The notes beneath the pieces were generated by a model, which worked only from the letters and a program-made list of their open reading frames with translations, was not told the origin of the DNA and searched no databases. From Dryas octopetala (Eukaryota; Streptophyta; Magnoliopsida; Rosales; Rosaceae), in contig OY992840.1 in the NCBI GenBank assembly GCA_963921425.1, positions 312,501 through 376,500 on the forward strand: a stretch of DNA of 64,000 nt, given 5' to 3'. The position numbers and the translations under genes are program-made. This document shows, piece after piece, positions 36,615 through 45,970 of the stretch. Each line of letters starts with the position of its first letter. Positions within the stretch are counted from its first letter, which is position 1.

Positions 36615-37030
36615 CTTGATGGTTTTACTTTTGATCCCACATTAATCTTTTCTATCAATTCCATCAGCCAATTCGTCAAAATTGGTGACGTGACTTGAGC
36701 ATTTTTTTNNNNNNNNNNNNNNNNNNNNNNNNNNNNNNNNNNNNNNNNNNNNNNNNNNNNNNNNNNNNNNNNNNNNNNNNNNNNNNNNNNNNNNNNNNNN
36801 NNNNNNNNNNNNNNNNNNNNNNNNNNNNNNNNNNNNNNNNNNNNNNNNNNNNNNNNNNNNNNNNNNNNNNNNNNNNNNNNNNNNNNNNNNNNNNNNNNNN
36901 NNNNNNNNGTTCCACACACATGTGATCTGGATTGCGGGAATGAAACAGTTGTGGGTTTCTGAGCTATGCGGGACGAAAATGAGAGAGAAGAGAGGGATGA
37001 TGTGAGGGCTCCTATGCCAACCGTCGACAT
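36615..37030 (-). CDS. Possible plastid-targeted gene fragment across the assembly gap
   Basis: From an ATG at 37030 the frame reads a Ser/Thr-rich, acid-poor start of about 40 residues (MSTVGIGALTSSLSSLSFSS then RIAQKPTTVSFPQSRSHVC), which has the composition of a chloroplast transit peptide, then enters the N run. On the other side an open segment ends at a good splice donor, AAG|GTAAGTG at 36615/36614. Whether the two sides are one exon is unknown, because the gap length is arbitrary. I do not recognise the product. The start is chosen from composition only. Confidence 0.4.
36709..36908. other. Assembly gap of 200 N
   Basis: A run of exactly 200 N, likely a placeholder of fixed size. It interrupts the possible plastid-targeted gene. 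Confidence 0.98.
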
Positions 37031-38059
37031 TTTGCCTTATCTCCTACACCGTTTTCTTCTGCGGATTTGGTTTTGTAATCCCTCACCTGATCAACTGGCG
37101 GAGAAAGTCTTACCCGAAACGGGTATACCACGTCACTTTGTTGTTGTGATATAACAAGTCAGTAAGAGCATGGCACATGTGAAAAAAGATATATTAGATT
37201 TAGTTTTCAATGGGCATGTCCTATAGGTAGAAAAATTATTTTCTATAATTATAACATCGCCACATAATATAATCAATTTATGTGTTATTTATTTATTTTT
37301 TTAATAGTTGCATTTTATTAATAAAACCTAAAAACCTTGGGAAAATTACACAGAATAGCCTCTTTTGAGGCTGGACTTACTTTTTTAGCCCAGACGGATA
37401 ATTTCTTACATTTATAATCCTTTTCAACTTGAAATGTCTATAATGCCCTTAATATAAATATTGCTATCAAAGACCAAAAATTTGTCATTCTGCCTATCTC
37501 CTACTCCAGCTCTCTATCTCTTCCCCACCTTTTGATCTCACAGATCTAGATCAGATCTAGTCAAATCTAGAACACCAAAATCGGTTCTCTCATCGCACCT
37601 CTCTCTCTTGATCTCATTGGAACCAAAAATGGATTCTTTCCTTCTCTCTCCACTGCCAATGGCCTAGATCAATTCGTTGTTATTGCTACTCGAATCATGA
37701 TCAAGGTTGGGTCCAATGACGACAACAACATGGTCAAGGTTGGGTCGTTGTGGCAGAGACAACATGGTCAGTGTTGGGTCACTGTGGTGGCAACAACATG
37801 GTCGATGTTGGGTCACTGCTCATGAGTTGTTCATCTTTGCTAGGTTTTTTTTTTTCTTGCTTTTTGCTACACACTTTTCTCAAGATGATGAAACTGGTCA
37901 AATGAGCTCAATTGATGCAGCTTTTGGGGTATGGGGCTTTGAGGAAACAAAGAACAATTTAGCAAAGAACATGTGAACCTTTTTGTGAGGTCCTTGGTTT
38001 TTCTTCCAAGACCGTTTAAGTACCCTCTATGTTTTGTAAAACTACTAACCCTAGAGTTA
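37031..38059. other. Intergenic stretch with a MITE fragment
   Basis: No gene is supported. Positions 37225-37275 (AAATTATTTTCTATAATTAT then CCACATAATATAATCAATTT and ATGTGTTA) resemble the left half of the MITE at 7637. Around 37700-37810 a phrase AACAACATGGTC...GTTGGGTC is repeated three times. The frame at 37866-37976 ends the flank into which the hAT element inserted, but has no known domain. Confidence 0.45.
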
Positions 38060-38651
38060 GTTAGCCTCAAGGTGTTAAATTGAAATTTCGCCGAAAATTT
38101 TGATTTTTTGGGGTGTCGAAATCGAAACCCATATTTGTTAAATTTTTGGGATAATTTCGTCGAAATTTTCGCCGGTGAGATCTGGTTTTGGGTTTTTGGA
38201 GAGGAGGCTGGGTTTTGGGAGAAAATTGGGGCTGTGGCAAGGGGAGATCGAGGGAGAAAGAGATGGTTTTGGGAGAAAGATGAGGGGGCGGCGGCAGGGG
38301 GGCATGGGGGAGATCGAGGGAGAAAGAGGAGGCGGCAGGGGGGAGAAAGAGGTCGTCAGGGGGCGACAGGGGGGGACAGCATGGGGAGATGAGGGAGAAA
38401 GAGAATAGGGAGAAAGAGGTGAGGGTGATGGTGAGGGTGGGTTGGTGATGGATTGGAGATGTAGAGAGAGAGAGAGAGAGGATGAAGAAGAAGAAAAAAA
38501 AAGAAAAGAAAAGAAAAGGAAGGAAAGAAAAAGAAGAAGAAAAAAATAAAAAAATAAAAAAGGAATAAAAAATAAAAAAGAAAAAAAAATTAAAAGGTTT
38601 AGGGTTGATTGGGGTTTGGGGCCTTTAGGCAATTGTAAAAAAAAAATAAAA

Positions 38652-39000
38652 AATGGTTTGGGGTTTCGTTTGACTGTTTTGGAGTTTCGTTTAGTTGTTT
38701 TTAAACCCTAAACTAGTAAACTCTAATATATTTCTATATAAAAAATAATTTAAAATACCCTAAAGGGCCTAAACCCTAATATCATATATCATATCCTAGT
38801 TTGAGGTTTTTGGGCAATTGGAAAAAAAAAAAAAGATTTGGGGTTTCGTTTGGCCGTTTTGGGGTTTTGTTTAATTGTTTTTAAACTCTAAACCAATAAA
38901 CTCTAATACATTTTTATATAAAAAATAATTAAAAATATTCTACATGGCCTAAACCCTAATATCCTATACGATATCTTAAACAATATACAGTATAGATTAT
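38652..39000 (+). repeat. Tandem repeat, period 180 bp, with CCCTAAA-like phrases
   Basis: The phrase TTTGGGGTTTCGTTTG starts near 38658 and 38838. Each copy continues with TTTTTAAAC, AAACTCTAATA, TATATAAAAAATAATT and GGCCTAAACCCTAATATC. Confidence 0.8.
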
Positions 39001-39059
39001 AAAGTATATAGAGTTTAGTGATAGATTATAGAGTATAAAGAATATACTAATTTTATTTA

Positions 39060-39607
39060 GAGGAAATTACAGATTTAGTCCAGTTATTTTATACCTAGTT
39101 CAATTTTGGTCCACAATCTTTTTTAAGTTCTGTTTTGGTCCACTAAATGTTCCACTTGTTCAGTAAAGGTCCATATTTGTTTTCTCAAATTTGGCATGCT
39201 TTTTATCCTATCAAATCTCACCCAAATTCAGCGAACATATACTTGTTTTAAAGCTATGTATTTCTTCTTTACAACCATATAAAAATCATTCAAATTGGAG
39301 TTCTAAAACTCAAGATAATTGACCCCAAAGTAGGGTACCCGAAACTGCCAATTTTTCAAACTTCACCCAATCTCAATTCTTTTAGATTATAATACTCCAA
39401 ATTTGTTTTTATGACTAAGAAATGATGAAATATAACTTATAGTTCAATTATAATTGAAGAAAACACAACCCAAAGGATTTAAAGTCACAAATCTGGACCT
39501 TTACTGAACAAATGAAACAATTAGTGGACCAAAACAGAACTTAAAAAAGATTATGGACCAAAATTGAACTAGGTATAAAATAAGTGGACCAAATCTGTAA
39601 TTACCTC
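39060..39607. mobile_element. MULE-type MITE, 548 bp
   Basis: Terminal inverted repeats of about 120 bp begin GAGGAAATTACAGATTTAG on the left and, reversed, GAGGTAATTACAGATTTGG on the right. The exact 9-bp duplication TTTTATTTA lies at 39051-39059 and 39608-39616. There is no coding capacity. The outer bases resemble those of the 17-kb MULE (GAGGGAATTACCAATTTAG), so the same transposase group may have moved it. Confidence 0.88.
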
Positions 39608-39894
39608 TTTTATTTATTCATTATACTAATTTTATTTAATAGTATTTACCTTCAGCGCGCATTATATTCATCTTATATCACATGAAACTTACTATATAAT
39701 TTGGTTTCTTCAATGTTTTTTATCAATGTAGTAGATAATATGTTAAATAAACATATAGTAAAGTTTCATTCAAAATTTCCGTATTTTGATAGTAATTTTT
39801 ATCGTTTCCGTCTAATTTCTTTCGAAATTTAAAAATCTTCGAAATTTCCGTCGAAATTTCCTCGAAACCCGAAATTTTATTCCTTGGTTAGCCT

Positions 39895-40306
39895 TGTACT
39901 ACTTTTTGGAATTTGTAAGGTGCTAGGGCTACAAGTTGTTGAATTCAACTTATCTTATTTTGTTGTTAATTTTTGCCTAGTTTGTGTATGATTTTTATTG
40001 GTTTGATTTATGCTTATTTAAATTTCAAACAAAAAAAGAAACCAAAGCTCAAGGCATAGAGAATCGAGTGATTACATACTTATTGCTACAAAAACCCAAT
40101 CCTATACCCTTAACCTCTTAATTTTGGATTATTTATCTTTAAACTAATTGGGAAAGTCAATTTTGGAAGACTGTGGGGTTTGTAAAAATGTTATTTTTAT
40201 TAAAGAAAATCTCGAGTTTGATGTATATAAGATATGACATTCTTTTAGAAAATAAATAAATAAATATGTGTATGTAACCTTAGGGTGTCACGGCACTAAG
40301 GGGGTT
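39895..40306. other. Intergenic stretch
   Basis: AT-rich, no gene supported. It continues the sequence left of the hAT element. Confidence 0.4.
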
Positions 40307-40739
40307 ATGTGCACATGTTTATATGACCTTTTATCTTAATAGTTGGGCTACCTTGAAAGGTTTTTAAAAAGGAAAAAAAATTTATTAAAACACACAGATC
40401 AGCCTAGGACTTCTCAATTAGGGTAAAGGCTTTATAGGCTCTAATTATATAGGTTATGAGAACTTGGGCCAAACCTAGAAAGAAAGAGCTGATGAGTGTT
40501 TCCTGATGAGTGTTTCAAACACTCATCACCAGCACACACACGCCAAAACACAACACATGCAACATTGAGACTCTTCGTTTTCTTTAGAGAGTTTAGACAC
40601 TCTTCCTCCATAAATCAAGTCTGCTCTTCCAAGAAACCACAAAAAAAAAAAAAATCATTATTCTCTCCCTCTTATCTTTCGGCAAACCCAAAGGCTGGGT
40701 AGTGTAGAACCCTAAGAGGAAAACCCTTTCCTCTGACTT
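40307..40739 (+). repeat. Tandem duplication of 433 bp, copy 1
   Basis: The unit begins ATGTGCACATGTTTATATG and ends AACCCTTTCCTCTGACTT. It includes an A-run after CTTCCAAGAAACCAC, the uninterrupted form of the site that received the solo LTR in copy 2. No protein is recognised; leader-like sequence with a CTCTCC stretch. Confidence 0.88.
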
Positions 40740-41064
40740 ATGTGCACATGTTTATATGACCTTTTATCTTAATAGTACGTTGGGCTAACTTGAAAGGTTT
40801 TTAAAAAGGAAAAAAAAAATTTATTAAAACACATACATCAGCCTAGGACTTCTCAAATAGGGTAAAGGCTTTATAGGCTCTAATTATATGGGTTATGAGA
40901 ACTTGGGCCAAACCTAGAAAGAAAGAGCTGATGAGTGTTTCCTGATTGAACACTCATCACCATCACACACACGCCAAAACACAACACATGCAACATTGAG
41001 ACTCTTCGTTTTCTTTAGAGAGTTTAGACACTCTTCCTCCATAAATCAAGTCTGCTCTTCCAAG

Positions 41065-43839
41065 TGTTGATGAACAAAAATTGTAAATAAATACTAATAA
41101 TATTACCCAACATAATTTCACCCAAATTCATTTAAGGAATAAGGGTTTTATTATTTTGGGTACGACCCATTCAAGATAGAGTATATCTCTTAATTACAAT
41201 CCCTTGAATTAAGGGAATACCCTTTGATTCCAATTGCAATGAAACCAACGGATCACTTTGTGAGTGTTTGGATTTTCAATAGGTGAAAGACCTATTGAAA
41301 TGGAATTTATTTGCGGCTGCGGTTGCACCCATATTTTAGGTTGCCTACGTACCCATTGCAGGATCAAACCACACGTAGTTCCAAGGTTTTGGGATTTAAA
41401 TGGGTGAATGACCCATTTAAATGATTTGAGTAATTTGGGTAGGGTTTAAAGTCCTTGGATTTGATTTGAAAAATTAATTCAGGGACTTTTGTGTGTAGAA
41501 CTAATTTCTGAAGGATTTGGGTGGATTTGATTTGGTGCGAAATTAATTCAAAGAAATTTGTATGAATTAATTCCTAAGGGAATTTGAAGAATTTTGTGAA
41601 TGAAGTTGAGTGTGAATTTCGCTCGCATTGCCTACGTACCCATGATGGGATCAAACCAGACGTAGTTCAGTGAGATTTGACTTGATTGGCTTTGTGCCAT
41701 TTTTGGAATTGAATTTGAGAATTAATTTTGGTTTTGTACCGATTGAGAAATTTGGTCTTGTACTAATTTGAGAGTTTGAATTTGGGGTTTGGATTTGGTT
41801 TCGGTTTTGTACCGATTGAGAGAGTTGGTTTTGCACCAATTTGAGAGTGTTGGCTTTGTACCAATTTAAGAGTTTGAATTTAGGATTTGGAGGAAAATGT
41901 GTCCATTAATATTTTTGTATCATTTATTTGTTAAATGACACATTTTTTTTTATAATGGGCTAACATGCATTTGGTTATGTGCTCACTAATATCTTTGTAT
42001 CAATTACTTATTAATTGACACGCTCTTTATTTATTAATGGGCAAACAAGAATTTAGGGGGAGGTCCATTGGACTTTGTTTGATTTTTATACCAATTACTT
42101 GTTATTTCATATATTGATTTGCAAATTGGGAACTCAATTGGTTTTATCCCATTAACTTTGGCTGTCAATATTTTCACCAATAAATTGTTTACTGGAGCTT
42201 TGACATAGGCCGGGTTTATTGACCACAAGATTGCAGGTGATAACTTTTGCCCCATTAAAAGAAATGCTAGACATTTATAGCATTACAAATATTAATGGGT
42301 TTTGGAATGGCCTCCACCTTTTGTAATCAAGAGGCCTAGTGGAGTGAAACCAATACAAGTCTACTGCCTTTTTATTTGCTAAGCCACTTGTTTAGGTGGG
42401 GCAAGCTTGGGAACCTTGCATAGACCATCCTTTGTCCTTTGTTCTCTCCACTTCTTCTTTATCATGGACTGAAAGTTTGGTCCTTTCAAAGCTTTTGGCT
42501 ACTGTCCATTGCAGTGGGTGGTCAAAGACTATTTTTAAATTTCCTCTGAATTAGTGGCAGCAAGAATAAAAGAGTTGAAAAACATCAAACTTAGGAGGCT
42601 GCATTTCATAGCTCTTTCCTTTATCCTGAAGCTTCAAGACTTGAGAGCTTCACTTTGATGGGCCACGATCATCTTTGCTTCCAGGGATGCAACTTGTGCC
42701 GACTTCTCTGCAAGTCTGGAACTTAGTCCCATATTTTTTATTGGTTTCCCTCTTCTCTTTATCCTCTCTTTATTTCATAAGTTTGATACAAAAGGACGGA
42801 GACTTGCTGCATGTGAGGCTTGGTGCAGCAAGATTGTTTTGTTTCTTCCTTTTCTTTTGGTGGAGAAGCACATTTGGCTTTTGATGGCAGAAGTGCAGCA
42901 CCTTTTTTTTATTGTGCTACATTACCATAGCTTCATTTAATTTGTTTTTCTCCTTTTCTTTCTTTTGCCTCTCTTTTTTTTTACTACGGGCCCAACTTGA
43001 TTTTTTTTCTTGGCTTCTCACGTGAAGCACTATAGAAGCAACATCGCATCTTTTCCTTGGCTTCACAACATGTCAGAGACCACCTTTTATTTTCGTCTCT
43101 TTTTTTGACTAGCTGGCTTGCCAATTTCATCTTGCCTGGGAACTTGGATTTACTTTCAAGCGCGACTTTGATTTCTTTGTAAGCCGCAACTTATTTAATT
43201 GGTTGGGTTCTTTCTCTCTCTTTTTTTTCTTTGCGTTCAACAATACAGCAATAGGAGATCTTTTGTTTCTCCTAATCTGGTTGGCAATTGAAGGCATAGG
43301 AAGTGATTTCTTTTGTGGGGTTCAGCACAGAACCACCAGCTTAGAAAATTAATTTTGGGGGTTCATATCAGAATCTCTATCTTGAGAAAAAGCAATTTAT
43401 GGGGGGTTCAGACCAGAACCCCTATCTTGAGACGAAAGTAATTTATGGGGGGTTCTGACCTGAACCCCCATCTTAAAAGAAAGAACACCGCCAAGGGCCA
43501 CTACCTTGAATTTGAACAGCAACGGTCTTGCAGTAATTCTCTCTTCTCTTTGTACTTTCTCCTTCAGCCTTTCGGTCTCCCCTCCCTTTCTTCTGAATCC
43601 CTTCTGCTCTATTTATAGAGTTCATGAGAGGTCCAAGTGATGAGATCAGATGGAGATGAGATAACTCTCTCCATTTAAATTTAAACTCATCAGATAAGAG
43701 ATAATTAAGCTTTCAGATAAATCCACATTATCTCACTTTTCAATTTGTTTTCATTTGAAATTAATGTGGCACATGGTATATGGGGATCTTATTTCAACCT
43801 CAACCTTTGTATTTTTTTGAATTTTTTTACAGTTCAACA
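41065..43839 (+). mobile_element. Solo LTR of about 2.8 kb in the second duplicate
   Basis: It begins TGTTGATGAAC and ends CAGTTCAACA, with the exact duplication CCAAG at 41060-41064 and 43840-43844. No gag-pol is present. A TATA-like box (43610-43618) about 230 bp before the 3' end fits a U3/R boundary. The phrase GCCTACGTACCCATTGCAGG and its variant recur at about 41343 and 41631, each followed by a CACGTAGTTC- or GACGTAGTTC-type sequence. ORFs inside are not genes. Confidence 0.88.
43610..43618 (+). promoter_or_regulatory. TATA box of the solo LTR
   Basis: TATTTATAG in CTGCTCTATTTATAGAGTTC, near the 3' end of the LTR. Probable but untested. Confidence 0.45.
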
Positions 43840-44434
43840 CCAAGAAACCACCAAAAAAAAAAAATCATTATTCTCTCCCTCTTATCTTTCGGCAAACCCA
43901 AAGGCTGGGTAGTGTAGAACCCTAAGAGGAAAACCCTTTCCTTTGACTTGTGACCAAGAAGAAGAAGCAAGGCAGCAAAGGTTCTGTTAAGGGAGTTTCC
44001 AATGTTCTAGGGTATAAAGGTGAGGTTTTGATCCAAGAAAAATCATCCTAATCTTTTAAGTTTCCTCTTTCTCTAATGAAACCCTCTTTCATGTTAACCA
44101 ACCATTCATTTGATCACCTACTAAACTATCTGACCTTATAGGAACCTTTCTCTTTTGAAAAAACCCTTGCTGGTTGTTCATTGCATATCAAATGCAGGTT
44201 CCTTCCCACTCACAAAAGGTAATTTTCGAACTCTCTAGCCCTCTTTTACAAGGAAGGTTTGGTGGCAATCACTCTTACCTTAAGGTTCTTATTTTCCTTG
44301 ACTTGTAAGGTTTTGGACACTCTTAGAGCCAAGAGTTTGTGTTGATCCAACCCATAGAATCATCAAGGTGAGAAGTCCTAATCTCTTTTATCTTAATTTT
44401 GAATTGGTTTGTTGTTTTCGTGTTAGCAAAAATT

Positions 44435-45489
44435 CACTACTAGAAAAATCAGCTCTGGCAATAGAGCAATATTTGTGCCCCTTGAGCAAGAAGAGCACAA
44501 ATAATTATGTTCTTTTAACATTGGTAACAGCACGGTCACTAAATTCATATTTGTTTTCGCAATTGATGTTTCCGCTTTGAATAAGGCACAATTAAGTGTT
44601 ATGTGTCAAACGCATAGACACAAATGCCTGTACCTTTTGTGCTTCCGTTCTGACAGTGAGACAGTCTTCACAGTTCATTTGACATGACATTTAAATTCAC
44701 ATGGCACAAATACAAAATTGTGCCCAAAGAGTGTATTTTAATAAATAAAAAACATATTGATATGTACAACAAATTTAAGCCTTTTTCATACAATATAGTA
44801 TTGTTTATACAAAAATTATACGAAAAATATAAACACCAAAATATAATTTTTATTATCCTTTAAATTCAAAACTATCAAACAACCAAAATATCTTAACACC
44901 AAAATAAACACTATCAGATTCTTCATATCTCTTGAGTGTACCACTAGATGCTGACACAAGAAATCATCATAATTCCCCATGTATGTGAAGCTCTCCTTCT
45001 CTCTCTTTCACAAACCCAGAAAACTAAAACTCGCAGCCAAGGCAAGCTCTAAACTTTTTCGGATCATGCTTTAATATTAAAGAAATCAAAGATATGCATA
45101 AAAATAAAAATTGGCAACCAAACCCACAAACATCAACAAGAACATCATCTTCTTCTTTATCAAATATTCCCAATCGACAACCTGTAAATGTATCACCTTC
45201 ACCTAACCTGCAAAACAACCAACAAAACTATGAGTGAAAGAAAAAAATAAATTAAAAAGAAACAAACCCATCCAACCAAAAGAAATAATTAAAAAAGATA
45301 AAAAATTGAAATTACAGAAACAAACCCACCCCCACCCGACCCATTCACCATACCCCCAGTCCACTGTTGGTGTCCCTCTCGCGCTAGAGGTCGATTTGAT
45401 CGTCGGGCACCAACAGTGGTCTGGTGACGGAGGCAGGTATAGAAAGAGAAAGAAATGGAGAGAAACAGGGAAGGAGGGAGGGAGGGAGG

Positions 45490-45548
<59 letters not shown>

Positions 45549-45967
45549 AGAAGACAGAAAGAGAGAACGAGAAGGAAAGGGAGAGAGGAATACACAGTCT
45601 TGAAACTGTAATCCTATTGAAGACAGAGTTTATTGGGAAGTGTAATGTTTAATCAATTAATCTCATTAAATATTCAATTGGGCACAAATGAGCACTTTTG
45701 TGTTCACCCACAAGCACAAATAGTATATTCATGTCATCGGGTGATCATATCAATCTGATGCAGATGTGATGGGAGGGTTTTTTACATATGAATTTCGGCA
45801 CGAAATTTGTGTCCATTATGAGAGGACACATATAGGTGGCACAAATCAAGTATGCCCAAAAATTACAAAGCACGTATCAACTACCATTTGTGTTCAATGT
45901 AAAAAAGGTATCACAAAACTATATTTGTGTTCTTTAATTGTGCCCAATGCCCATTTCTCTAGTAGTG
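44435..45967. mobile_element. Non-autonomous CACTA (En/Spm-like) element
   Basis: It opens CACTACTAGAAAAATC and closes TCTCTAGTAGTG, and both sides carry the 3-bp duplication ATT (44432-44434, 45968-45970), the exact CACTA pattern. Sub-terminal repeats of GGCACAAAT / TTTGTGCC type crowd both ends (44465-44660, 45680-45950), as usual for CACTA. No transposase is present; the middle holds a GGGA/GA microsatellite (45472-45545). Confidence 0.9.
45472..45545 (+). repeat. (GGGA)n(GA)n microsatellite
   Basis: About six GGGA units then about 25 GA units. It gives rise to spurious Arg-Glu ORFs on one strand and Ser-Leu ORFs on the other. Confidence 0.95.
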
Positions 45968-45970
45968 ATT

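Larger units (their letters stand above)
38068..39886. mobile_element. hAT-like non-autonomous element A with a nested MITE
   Basis: Ends CAAGGTGTTAAATT and ATTTTATTCCTTG are flanked by the exact 8-bp duplication GTTAGCCT (38060-38067, 39887-39894), as expected for hAT. No transposase is present. It contains GA- and A-rich low-complexity DNA, an internal 180-bp tandem repeat, degenerate CCCTAAA-like phrases and a 548-bp MULE-type MITE. Without the MITE and its duplication it is about 1262 bp. Its right 250 bp match the right end of 55118-56607. Confidence 0.78.
40740..43950 (+). repeat. Tandem duplication of 433 bp, copy 2, split by a solo LTR
   Basis: Left part 40740-41064 and right part 43840-43950 align end to end with copy 1. 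The break falls at CTTCCAAG, and CCAAG is duplicated on each side of the insert. Confidence 0.88.

Noticed and set aside
38138..38632. 164-residue Ser/Leu/Phe-rich minus-strand ORF
   Set aside because: Produced by A/GA-rich low-complexity DNA inside a hAT-like element.
45203..45652. Arg-Glu and Leu-Ser ORFs of up to 130 residues
   Set aside because: Translation of a GGGA/GA microsatellite inside a CACTA element.
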